45,363 nt of DNA from Lachnospiraceae bacterium (GTDB lineage: Bacteria > Bacillota > Clostridia > Lachnospirales > Lachnospiraceae). The stretch spans positions 1 to 45,363 of the forward strand of contig CAAGQC010000008.1 of assembly GCA_900771995.1 (NCBI GenBank), read 5' to 3'. Shown here one piece after another: positions 32,425 through 39,829 of this stretch. A program made the translations under genes and the position numbers. Position 1 is the first letter of the stretch, and the number at the start of each line of letters is the position of its first letter. The notes beneath the pieces are model-generated. The model had not been told where the DNA came from. It searched no databases and saw only the letters and a list, made by a program, of their open reading frames with translations.

Positions 32425-33609
32425 TTAGTCCTCGATCTTAACGATGGTGGAGCATCCCATACCACCGCCGATGCACAGAGTAGCCAGACCGGTCTTGGCA
32501 CCTCTTGCCTGCATCTCATGCAGCAGAGTTACCAGGATACGGCATCCGGAAGCTCCTACGGGATGACCCAGAGCGATAGCACCGCCGTTGGGGTTCAGCT
32601 GCTTGTCTACGTCGATACCCAGTTCCTTGCCAACTGCTACGGACTGTGCTGCGAATGCTTCGTTAGCCTCGATGATATCGAAGTCTTCGATCTTCATACC
32701 GGTCTTAGCCATTACCTTCTTGGTAGAAGCTACAGGACCGATACCCATAACCTCGGGACGAACACCTGCCAGAGCGCCTGCTACGAAAGTAGCCATAGGC
32801 TTAACGCCCAGCTCCTTAGCCTTCTCTTCGCTCATAACAACGATTGCTGCTGCGCCGTCGTTGATACCGGAAGCGTTACCTGCGGTAACGAATCCGCCGG
32901 GATTGATGGCACGAAGCTTAGCCAGACCTTCGATGGTAGAACCATGACGAGGGCCTTCATCGGTATCGAAAACGATGGTCTCTTTCTTTTTCTTTACTTC
33001 TACGGGAACGATCTCTGCCTTGAAGGCACCGTTCTTCTGTGCTTCTTCAGCCTTTAACTGGCTCTTTAATGCGAACTCATCCAGTTCTTCACGGGTAAGT
33101 CCCCACTCTTCGCAGATATTGTCTGCGGTCTTGATCATATGATAATCATTGAAAGCATCCCAAAGTGCATCTTTGATCATGGTATCTACCATGGTTGCGT
33201 TACCCATACGATATCCGTAACGTCCCTGAGGAATTGCGTAAGGAGCCATGGACATGTTCTCCATACCACCTGCTACTACGATGTCAGCATCACCAGCCAT
33301 GATCATCTGTGCTGCCTGGTTTACACAGTTCAGACCGGAACCACATACCACGTTCATGGTAACTGCGGGAACTTCGATGGGAAGTCCTGCCTTGATAGCT
33401 GCCTGACGTGCTACGTTCTGCCCCTGGCCAGCCTGAATTACGCATCCCATATATACCTGGTCAACTGCTTCGGGAGCAACGCCTGCTCTCTTCAGAGCCT
33501 CCTTGATTACGATTGCGCCCAGCTCCGGTGCAGGAGTTGTGCTTAAGGTTCCGCCCATAGTACCGATTGCGGTACGGCAAGCGCCTGCTAATACAACTTT
33601 CTTTGCCAT
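32425..33609 (-). CDS. thl: Acetyl-CoA acetyltransferase (thiolase)
   Basis: A 394-aa thiolase that condenses two acetyl-CoA to acetoacetyl-CoA, the first step towards butyrate. Nucleophile C89 lies in NVVCGSGLNC, and NEAFAAQ, GGAIALGHPVGASGCRI (His) and LCIGGGMG (second Cys) complete the active site. The open frame begins at a GTG five codons earlier, but GGAGG lies 8 nt before ATG 33609, so this start is chosen. It is the first gene of the thl-crt-hbd-bcd-etfB-etfA operon. Confidence 0.96.
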   Translation of the reverse strand: MAKKVVLAGACRTAIGTMGGTLSTTPAPELGAIVIKEALKRAGVAPEAVDQVYMGCVIQAGQGQNVARQAAIKAGLPIEVPAVTMNVVCGSGLNCVNQAAQMIMAGDADIVVAGGMENMSMAPYAIPQGRYGYRMGNATMVDTMIKDALWDAFNDYHMIKTADNICEEWGLTREELDEFALKSQLKAEEAQKNGAFKAEIVPVEVKKKKETIVFDTDEGPRHGSTIEGLAKLRAINPGGFVTAGNASGINDGAAAIVVMSEEKAKELGVKPMATFVAGALAGVRPEVMGIGPVASTKKVMAKTGMKIEDFDIIEANEAFAAQSVAVGKELGIDVDKQLNPNGGAIALGHPVGASGCRILVTLLHEMQARGAKTGLATLCIGGGMGCSTIVKIED

Positions 33610-33693
33610 TTGTTTGTCCTCCACTTTTTTTGTTTTCGTTTGGTTTGCTTTCTGAAATGTAGATTGTTATTTTTTTATCATTTCACTGTCCTC

Positions 33694-33722
33694 ATTTTAA
33701 CATAGCAAAATCTGTTTTGCAA
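33694..33722 (-). promoter_or_regulatory. Promoter of the butyrate operon
   Basis: On the minus strand TTGCAA (33717-33722) and TAAAAT (33694-33699) are 17 bp apart with TGT before the -10 (extended -10). GCAAAA/TTTTGC arms (33705-33720) form a perfect inverted repeat in the spacer and could be an operator. Confidence 0.65.
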
Positions 33723-33727
33723 TGCTT

Positions 33728-33745
33728 TTGTCAAAAAAATAACAA
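33728..33745 (-). promoter_or_regulatory. Rex-like operator upstream of thl
   Basis: TTGTCAAAAAAATAACAA matches 12 of the 14 fixed positions of the Rex consensus TTGTTAA-N4-TTAACAA. It sits just upstream of the -35 box. A further TTGTTA half-site follows within 10 bp. Together with the ptb site it suggests NADH-responsive control. Confidence 0.55.
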
Positions 33746-33769
33746 AATAACAAATGAAATTTTTAGAAA

Positions 33770-34810
33770 TCAGCCTTCCCGGATTTTTGTGGTGCGGATC
33801 CACTCTCTGGTTCCCTCGATCTTCTGCACTTCCTGCGTATGTTTTGCCAGAAATCTGGTCAGCGGATAGACGTCAATCCAGATCTCGTTATCGCTCTCTT
33901 TTTGTGCTTCATCGAAGACCAGTTCCAGTCCCCAGTGCAGGTGGGTTACTTCTATATTATTCACATTCTCTTTGGTGCTGTAGCCGGTGTGTCCCATATA
34001 GCCGATCACATCCCCCGCCGTCACCACACTGCCCTCTTCCAGTCCTTCCGCGTAGGGGTAGTTCTGACGCAGATGGGCATAATAATAGTAACGCTTTTTA
34101 TCAAAGCTGCGGATGCCGATGCGCCAGCCGCCGTACTGGTTCCATCCCAGCGCTTCCACGGTACCGGACTCAATAGCTATGATAGGCGTACCCACAAGCC
34201 CCATCATGTCATGTCCCAGATGCCTTCGTTTGTATCCATAGCTTCTTCCGGCGCCGAAATCATCGTAATGGGTATAATCAAATCCCCTCGCAATGGGACA
34301 ATATCCTTTCAGACCGTATTTTTTCTGTGTGGTGATCTGCCCATCTTCCCCGGTGGCCTCCGCCTCATATTCTCCCACCAGTCCTCCCAGCGCCGCGCTG
34401 TAGGCTTCCAGATAATAGGGATAGTATTTCATATCTTTTGTGAGCGTTTCTATCTGCATCTCTCCCTCTGCCAGCTTCTCCGCCGTCTCCTCCAGGATCT
34501 TCAGGGCCTTTTTGTCAAATTCCCCACCGGTTCTGGCCGCGGTATATGCAAGCAAAGGAATCCACTCCACATGATGTTCGGTGGCAAACGTATCCACATC
34601 CCAGTCATAGGCCTGACAGAGTGCCTCATAAGATACCGTAAAATCCACCCATTTGATGTAATCCTTTCCCGCCGATGAGGTGGCGGTGACCACCGCCTGT
34701 TCCCCACCTTCTGTCCGCCCCGCCGCCCGGAGCAGAAATACTCCCATCATTAACAATAGAAGAAGCACCTCTATCCGGATCCCTGTCCGCAATCTTTTCT
34801 CCCTGTTCAT
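33770..34810 (-). CDS. M23-family metallopeptidase, membrane-anchored
   Basis: A 346-aa protein. A signal anchor spans about residues 12-30. A helical middle region follows, then a LytM/M23 domain (about 170-335) with Zn ligands in HLGHD (H197, D201) and HLH (H290, H292). Such enzymes cut peptidoglycan cross-links; with both HxxxD and HxH present it should be active. AGAGGA lies 10 nt before ATG 34810. Its stop is only about 40 bp upstream of the butyrate operon's Rex-like site, with no clear terminator between. Confidence 0.88.
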   Translation of the reverse strand: MNREKRLRTGIRIEVLLLLLMMGVFLLRAAGRTEGGEQAVVTATSSAGKDYIKWVDFTVSYEALCQAYDWDVDTFATEHHVEWIPLLAYTAARTGGEFDKKALKILEETAEKLAEGEMQIETLTKDMKYYPYYLEAYSAALGGLVGEYEAEATGEDGQITTQKKYGLKGYCPIARGFDYTHYDDFGAGRSYGYKRRHLGHDMMGLVGTPIIAIESGTVEALGWNQYGGWRIGIRSFDKKRYYYYAHLRQNYPYAEGLEEGSVVTAGDVIGYMGHTGYSTKENVNNIEVTHLHWGLELVFDEAQKESDNEIWIDVYPLTRFLAKHTQEVQKIEGTREWIRTTKIREG

Positions 34811-34904
34811 TCTCTGTATTATCCTCTGACGCCCATTCCTCCCTATAGGTTATGTTCTGAATTTTTCCGGTATTCTGACAATTCCAAAATAAGGCATACG
34901 AAAA

Positions 34905-34931
34905 CAGCCTGCCGGAAATTCCGACAGGCTG
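34905..34931 (-). terminator. Terminator of hpf
   Basis: CAGCCTG (34905-34911) pairs with CAGGCTG (34925-34931), with four more inner pairs after one mismatch. TTTT follows on the minus strand. Confidence 0.75.
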
Positions 34932-34964
34932 CAAATTTGTCTTTATTTAATTTTATGTCCGAAT

Positions 34965-35492
34965 CTATACTTCCGGCTCGATCAGTCCGTAGGTGTCACC
35001 TTTTCTCTTGTACACTACGTTTACCTGATCGGTCTCTGCGTTGCAGAATACGAAGAAGTTGTGTCCCAGCAGTTCCATCTGGATGCAGGCATCCTCGGGA
35101 TACATGGGCTTGATGTCGAACTTCTTGGTACGAACGATCTTGATCTCGTCATCATCTGTGTAGTCATTCTCTACATAGGCTTTGCTGAAAGAAGCTGCCG
35201 CCTGCTGTTTGTCAACGATCTTGTTCTTATATTTTTTCAACTGTCTCTCAATGATCTCTTCCACCAGATCAATGGATACATACATATCGTTGCTTACCTG
35301 CTCCGAACGGATAATGCTTCCCTTTACCGGAATAGTCACCTCAATTTTCTGACGCTCTTTTTCAACGCTTAATGTTACATGTACTTCTGTATCGGGATTG
35401 AAATACTTGTCCAGCTTGCCGATCTTTTCCTCCACTGCTGCTCTTAATCCTGGTGTAACTTCGATGTTTCTGCCAACAATAATAAACTTCAT
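34965..35492 (-). CDS. hpf: Long-form ribosome hibernation promoting factor
   Basis: A 176-aa protein. Residues 1-100 form the S30AE/YfiA domain (MKFIIVGRNIEVTPGLR, KLDKYFNP) and the last 60 residues (about 112-172: IVRTKKFDIKPMYPEDACIQ) form the dimerisation domain that joins 70S ribosomes into 100S dimers. ATG 35492 is chosen over ATGs 9 and 18 nt upstream because AAGGGA lies about 8 nt before it. It has its own strong promoter and a terminator. Confidence 0.95.
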   Translation of the reverse strand: MKFIIVGRNIEVTPGLRAAVEEKIGKLDKYFNPDTEVHVTLSVEKERQKIEVTIPVKGSIIRSEQVSNDMYVSIDLVEEIIERQLKKYKNKIVDKQQAAASFSKAYVENDYTDDDEIKIVRTKKFDIKPMYPEDACIQMELLGHNFFVFCNAETDQVNVVYKRKGDTYGLIEPEV

Positions 35493-35561
35493 GCTGATCA
35501 TCCCTTCCAAGTATTTATTTACAAGGCTTTATGTAGCATCCCTTGTATTTATTGTATAGTC

Positions 35562-35591
35562 ATTATAGCACAATAGCACAGCTTTTTGCAA
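35562..35591 (-). promoter_or_regulatory. Promoter of hpf
   Basis: On the minus strand TTGCAA (35586-35591) and a perfect TATAAT (35562-35567) with TGC before it (extended -10), 18-bp spacer, about 70 bp before the start codon. Confidence 0.7.
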
Positions 35592-35617
35592 CAATTTAAG
35601 AAGTTTTTTACTTGTTT

Positions 35618-35636
35618 TTGACATTCTGTATGTCAA
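35618..35636. promoter_or_regulatory. Inverted repeat upstream of the hpf promoter
   Basis: TTGACAT (35618-35624) and ATGTCAA (35630-35636) form a 7-5-7 inverted repeat about 30 bp upstream of the -35 box. It is a candidate operator; the regulator is unknown. Confidence 0.4.
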
Positions 35637-35742
35637 CCCAAAAATCGACAAATCCTGTCATTTTTTGATTTTTATTACATGTTCACAAAACACTTGTTCC
35701 TGTTTTTTCGTAAATTTGTCCTCCTCAAAGCACCGGTTTTTC

Positions 35743-35813
35743 TGTGGATAATGTGTATAACTTTGTGTATAAGTAACTTTTATCCCATTTTATGGCATTT
35801 TTGATGTGGATAA
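35743..35813. promoter_or_regulatory. Cluster of four DnaA boxes in an AT-rich gap
   Basis: TTATCCACA or TTATACACA (consensus TTATNCACA) occurs four times on the minus strand: 35743-35751, 35752-35760, 35764-35772 and 35805-35813. All are in the same orientation, and the first two abut. The gap between hpf and the NlpC/P60 gene (35493-36056) holds no gene and is strongly AT-rich on both sides of the cluster. No dnaA, dnaN or rpmH is near, so this is more likely a DnaA-binding or titration locus than the main origin. Confidence 0.6.
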
Positions 35814-36001
35814 CTAATTTTGTTTTTAAGTTATTTTTCTATCGTTTTTACATTTGTGTCACTTTTTTTGTATACTTTGTATAGTTCTGTTTTGTCAATC
35901 CCTATTTCATCGCGTAACAATATTTTGACAAATTGCACAATTCATTATACAACTTATAGTTTTCTGTCCTGTAGACACTTAAGTTTTTTCCCTACGAAAA
36001 A

Positions 36002-36027
36002 GGCACTGTGCGTTTCCACACAGTGCC
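36002..36027 (-). terminator. Terminator of the NlpC/P60 gene
   Basis: GGCACTGTG (36002-36010) pairs with CACAGTGCC (36019-36027). TTTTT follows on the minus strand, 30 bp past the stop. Confidence 0.88.
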
Positions 36028-36056
36028 CTGTACTTTCTGTTATAAGAGTTATAGGA

Positions 36057-37241
36057 TTAGAAGATTCTTCTGACTGCCAGTACCTTCTTGTAATCTGCGT
36101 TCGATACGATAATACCGGTCTTGGAGGTAGATGCATGAACGATCTGTCCGTTGCCGATATACAGTGCTACATGACCGGAGTAGCAGATCAGGTCACCGGG
36201 CTGTGCATTGGCCAGCCCTTCTACTGCTGCACCCTGGCTGCGGTCTGCGGAAGAGGAATGCGGAAGGCTGACACCAAAGTTCGCATATACACTCATTACA
36301 AATCCGGAACAATCGGTACCGTTGGTCAGGCTGGATCCACCGTATACATACGGGTTACCAACGAACTGTAATGCGTAGTTGGCAACTGCGGTACCCATCT
36401 CACTGTCTCCGCTGGCTGCATAGGTAACTGCGGGAGCACTGCCGGAAGAGCTCTGACTGCTGGAGGCTGCCTTCGCTGCCGCTGCGGCACGGGCTCTTTC
36501 TCTCTCTTCTTTCTCCTTTGCCAGACGCTTTGCTTCTTCCTCTTTGGATTCTGCTTCTACGAATTCCGTATGCAGGGAAACAAACTCAGTGGAGACCCAT
36601 CCGAGGCCTTCCTCGGTATCTACCTGTACCCAGCCATCGGTCTCATCGGATACTACCAAGTCGTCCTCCAGGGGAACCAGACCAAGTACAGATGCCTCCA
36701 GAGAAGGCTCGGTACGAACTTTCAATGTGGTTGTGTTAACGGTTGCCAGTCGGGTACCTACCTTCTTGGCAAGCTCCACTGCTTCGTCGCCGGTCACACA
36801 GTACTCGGCTTTTACATAACCGGTCACGGAACCGGAAGAGATCTGGTACCAGCCATTCTCCTCGGAAATGAAGAGACCAACGGAATCGTCGTACAACTTA
36901 CCTACAATCTCGCCTTCCTCACTGGGCAGGCTTCTTACATTTACATAATCATTTACCTGTGCGATCACCAGATTCTTAAAGGACTCTTCCTCGGATGCTT
37001 CCGGGGTCGTATCCATCTGATCGTCACGGATCACTGTCTCAATAATACTTTCAATCTGTTTCGTGCTGTTGGTGCCGGCAGACAGGCTCTTCAGATTATT
37101 GCCCTTTGCCAGAGTCAGTTCGATACCGCCACTGGGAAGTACCGACGAAGATGCTGCTGCATCTGCGGTGATATTCATTCCGGAAAAAGCCATAACCGCT
37201 GCCATGGTGCACACGGTAATTTTTACAGATTTACGAACCAT
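36057..37241 (-). CDS. Secreted SH3-domain NlpC/P60 endopeptidase
   Basis: A 394-aa exported wall hydrolase. A signal peptide covers about residues 1-28 (ADAAA). Two bacterial SH3 domains lie at about 93-150 and 166-225 (VNVRSLPSEEG, LKVRTEPSLE), a charged coiled coil at 229-258, a Ser-rich linker, then a C40 domain (about 283-394) with C311 in GTDCSGFV, H357 in GHVALYIG and H369 in IVHAS. It should cut D-Glu-diamino acid bonds in peptidoglycan stems. AGGAGG precedes ATG 37241. The promoter has a WalR-type box. Confidence 0.93.
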   Translation of the reverse strand: MVRKSVKITVCTMAAVMAFSGMNITADAAASSSVLPSGGIELTLAKGNNLKSLSAGTNSTKQIESIIETVIRDDQMDTTPEASEEESFKNLVIAQVNDYVNVRSLPSEEGEIVGKLYDDSVGLFISEENGWYQISSGSVTGYVKAEYCVTGDEAVELAKKVGTRLATVNTTTLKVRTEPSLEASVLGLVPLEDDLVVSDETDGWVQVDTEEGLGWVSTEFVSLHTEFVEAESKEEEAKRLAKEKEERERARAAAAAKAASSSQSSSGSAPAVTYAASGDSEMGTAVANYALQFVGNPYVYGGSSLTNGTDCSGFVMSVYANFGVSLPHSSSADRSQGAAVEGLANAQPGDLICYSGHVALYIGNGQIVHASTSKTGIIVSNADYKKVLAVRRIF

Positions 37242-37309
37242 TCTATCCTCCTGAAACTCTTGGAGCTGTCTTAATTTCTTAACTTACTACTTTACATTTT
37301 GCAATCATT

Positions 37310-37326
37310 TGTTACGAATTTGTTAC
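37310..37326 (+). promoter_or_regulatory. WalR (YycF)-type box
   Basis: TGTTAC-GAATT-TGTTAC fits the WalR consensus TGTWAH-N5-TGTWAH exactly, on the strand opposite to the gene. It lies just downstream of the -10 box, so binding would more likely block transcription. WalRK controls wall hydrolases in Firmicutes. A TGTTAACA palindrome follows at 37330-37337. Confidence 0.6.
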
Positions 37327-37337
37327 ATCTGTTAACA

Positions 37338-37366
37338 AATATATCACGCAGGATGCCATTTGTCAA
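37338..37366 (-). promoter_or_regulatory. Promoter of the NlpC/P60 gene
   Basis: A perfect TTGACA (37361-37366) and TATATT (37338-37343) on the minus strand, 17-bp spacer. The leader is about 90 nt. Confidence 0.75.
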
Positions 37367-37434
37367 CATAGTGAATTAATTGTCAAAGTTGTCAAAAATT
37401 CCCATTTTATGCGGGTTTCCGGCTTTTTCACGCA

Positions 37435-37463
37435 AAAAGAGCCACCGGATGGGTGACTCTTTT
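37435..37463 (-). terminator. Terminator of trxB
   Basis: On the minus strand AAAAGAGTCACC pairs with GGTGGCTCTTTT (one G-U pair), and a U-run follows. Confidence 0.75.
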
Positions 37464-37516
37464 CTTTCAAAATTCTTCGCTTTTCTTTAAAATATTTTAA
37501 GGTTTGTATTACTGAT

Positions 37517-38440
37517 TTATGACTGTTTACGAAAACGGTTGCAGTAATTTCCCGCGCTGACTGCCGCATTGGCACCGTCCGCCACCGCCGTCACGACCTG
37601 ACGCAGCGGCTTTTTACGGATATCTCCGGCCACATAGATGCCGGGTCTGTCGGTCTCTCCGGTCTCTGCTGCCGGAATATAACCATCCTCACCGATGGTC
37701 ACCAGTTCCCGCAACAGTTCCGTGTTGGGATGAATGCCCACCGCAATAAAGACACCGGCCGCCTCCAGATCCTTCTCCTCTTCGGTCTTCACATTTTTAA
37801 TGCGTAGCTTTTCCACCATATCCTCGCCGCAGATCTCCGTGACCACATGATCGTAGAGGATCTCCACGTTGGGAAGGCTCTTTAACTCCTCCTGCAATAC
37901 CATGGCTCCCCGCAGGCTGTCTCTTCTGTGGATCAGATACACCTTTTCACAGGTTCTCGCCAGATAGATGGCATCTTCCAGCGCCACGTCTCCGCCGCCC
38001 ACCACAGCCACCGTTCTGCCCCGGAAAAAGGCACCGTCACAGGTAGCGCAATAGGACACTCCCATGCCGTTTAATTCTTCCTCGCCGGGAACACCTAATT
38101 TGGCATGCTCCGCGCCGGTGGCAAAGATCACCGTCCGGGTCTCCAGTTCCCGGTCACCCGCATAGACGCATTTGTAGTCGCCCCGTTCTTCCACACTGTG
38201 CACCGTAGCTTCCAGGAATTCCGCTCCCAGCTTCTCCGCATGCTGCCGGAAGGTCATTCCCATATCGAATCCACTGATGCCGGGAAGTCCCAGATAGTTA
38301 TCCACCTCATAGGTATTGAGGATCTGGCCGCCGCTCATGGGCTTTTCTTCTATAATAAGAAGGTTCAGTCCCGCTCTCCTGCCATAGACTGCCGCCGACA
38401 GTCCTGCGGGGCCGGACCCGATAATGATCAAATCGTACAT
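37517..38440 (-). CDS. trxB: Thioredoxin-disulfide reductase
   Basis: A 307-aa flavoprotein that reduces thioredoxin with NADPH. The FAD motif is IIGSGPAGLSAA (6-17), the redox pair is CATC (C131, C134), the NADPH motif VVGGGDVA (147-154) and the late FAD contact GIYVAGDIR. The frame is open to 38512, but AAAGGAGAG lies 9 nt before ATG 38440. No thioredoxin gene is adjacent. It diverges from the SDR gene. Confidence 0.94.
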   Translation of the reverse strand: MYDLIIIGSGPAGLSAAVYGRRAGLNLLIIEEKPMSGGQILNTYEVDNYLGLPGISGFDMGMTFRQHAEKLGAEFLEATVHSVEERGDYKCVYAGDRELETRTVIFATGAEHAKLGVPGEEELNGMGVSYCATCDGAFFRGRTVAVVGGGDVALEDAIYLARTCEKVYLIHRRDSLRGAMVLQEELKSLPNVEILYDHVVTEICGEDMVEKLRIKNVKTEEEKDLEAAGVFIAVGIHPNTELLRELVTIGEDGYIPAAETGETDRPGIYVAGDIRKKPLRQVVTAVADGANAAVSAGNYCNRFRKQS

Positions 38441-38645
38441 AATTTTTGCTCTCCTTTTGTCCAGTGTAGCAGTTCCCCTATGGAAAAGCAAGTCCATCTG
38501 TGCTACACTCACTTATATGTTCCTGCTCCCGCACGGCTTTCCGCGCAAAATACCGGCGCCCGGGAGGACGGATGCGGCTCTGAGATGGTGCAGACCGGAC
38601 GGCTGCCACGAAAATAACAGCAGGAATCCAGAAAGGACACCCTAC

Positions 38646-39380
38646 ATGAATATAACGAAAAATGCACCGTTGGCCCTGGTCACCGGCGCTTCCCGGGGCA
38701 TCGGCAAGGCCATTGCGGAAACGCTGGCCGAAGCCGGTTACCATCTGATCCTCACCTGCAGCCATACCCTTACTGAGCTTCAGGCGGCCGCTGCTTTCTT
38801 AGAAGAAAAATACGGCATCACCTGCACTGCTGTAACGGCGGATGCCTCAGATCCTGCTGCCATCGAAAAAATATTTGCATCCCTGGACCATCTGGACATA
38901 TTGGTCAATAATGCCGGGATCTCCTACATCGGCCTGCTCACGGATATGAGCGTCGAGGAATGGCAGCGCGTCCTGAACACGAATCTGAGTTCCTGCTTCT
39001 ACACCAGTCGTCTGGCGGTTCCCCTGATGCTGCAAAAGCACAGCGGACGTATTATCAATATTTCCTCCGTCTGGGGAAATGTAGGGGCTTCCATGGAAGT
39101 GGCCTACTCCGCTTCCAAAGGCGGTGTGAACAGCTTTACAAAAGCTCTGGCCAAGGAACTGGCCCCCAGCAATATTCAGGTCAATGCCATCTCCTGCGGA
39201 GTCATTGACACTGCCATGAACCATTGCTTCTCCCCTGAAGAAATAGACGCTCTCCGGGAAGAAATTCCCGCCGACCGTCTTGGACAGCCGGAGGAAGTGG
39301 CCAGGCTTGTCCTCCAGCTGATCCAGGCTCCGGCCTATCTCACCGGACAGATCCTCACTCTTGACGGAGGCTGGCAATAA
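38646..39380 (+). CDS. SDR-family oxidoreductase (FabG-like)
   Basis: A 244-aa classical short-chain dehydrogenase. The cofactor motif is TGASRGIG (13-20), then NNAG (88-91), Ser in INISSVWG (S140/S141) and YSASK (Y154, K158), with a PG-like ISCGVIDTAM loop. It resembles 3-oxoacyl-ACP reductase FabG but stands alone, outside a fab cluster, so the substrate is open. AAAGGA lies about 8 nt before ATG 38646; the upstream open frame covers the trxB promoter region. The last 26 bp overlap the convergent small gene. Confidence 0.88.
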   Translation: MNITKNAPLALVTGASRGIGKAIAETLAEAGYHLILTCSHTLTELQAAAAFLEEKYGITCTAVTADASDPAAIEKIFASLDHLDILVNNAGISYIGLLTDMSVEEWQRVLNTNLSSCFYTSRLAVPLMLQKHSGRIINISSVWGNVGASMEVAYSASKGGVNSFTKALAKELAPSNIQVNAISCGVIDTAMNHCFSPEEIDALREEIPADRLGQPEEVARLVLQLIQAPAYLTGQILTLDGGWQ

Positions 39381-39609
39381 CGCTCTCCGCGGATTCTCCC
39401 GGCACCAGTGATGCCACGATCCGCTCCATCTCTTCCTTGGATCCGGCATCACGGCACCGCAGGATCAGATGTTCCTTCTCCGTCTCTGTCAAAGCCGCAT
39501 AGCCCTGCATGGCCTGTTCGTTCATCGCCAGTGCCATACCGAATCCTACCGGCAGTTCATTCAGGGGAAACGCCTCCGTTCCGCCGCTTCCTCCCGTCAA
39601 TCCATCCAT
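39355..39609 (-). CDS. Small conserved hypothetical protein (84 aa)
   Basis: An 84-aa acidic, soluble protein with a Gly-rich start, then LPVGFGMALAMNEQAMQGYAAL and a helical KEEMERIVASL segment. Similar GFGMALAxNE small proteins occur in other Clostridia, without known function. A good AAAGGAG lies 6 nt before ATG 39609, which supports it as a real gene. It overlaps the end of the SDR gene by 26 bp, tail to tail. Confidence 0.65.
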   Translation of the reverse strand: MDGLTGGSGGTEAFPLNELPVGFGMALAMNEQAMQGYAALTETEKEHLILRCRDAGSKEEMERIVASLVPGESAESVIASLRQE

Positions 39610-39765
39610 CGCAAACTCCTTTCCCTCGCTCTGCGAAATACTACATTAACGCTATCCTGTTTTCATGTAACAATTCCTGTGCCGGTCATCCGACAATATA
39701 GTTTTGCGAATGACGCGTATGAACTGTCACTGTTTAGTCTGCGCAGGAAGAATCCCCGATATGCA

Positions 39766-39809
39766 AAAATCCCACGGCAGGCGGTGTTCTCCGTCCTCCG
39801 TGGGATTTT
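39766..39809. terminator. Bidirectional terminator after the HD gene
   Basis: AAAATCCCACGG (39766-39777) pairs with CCGTGGGATTTT (39798-39809) around a 20-nt loop, 21 bp past the HD-domain stop. Confidence 0.85.
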
Positions 39810-39829
39810 GTCTTTTCGATTGCCACATC

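Noticed and set aside
32290..33057. 255-aa open frame on the plus strand
   Set aside because: Antisense to the 3' part of thl, with His/Ser/Cys-rich composition and no start signals.
35743..35813. Chromosomal replication origin
   Set aside because: Four DnaA boxes are present, but none of the usual origin neighbours (dnaA, dnaN, rpmH, gyrB) are in the window. It is reported only as a DnaA-box cluster.
37320..37339. Third Rex-like site, upstream of the NlpC/P60 gene
   Set aside because: The half-sites TTGTTAC and TTAACAA are spaced by five bases instead of four, and a WalR-type reading explains the repeats better.
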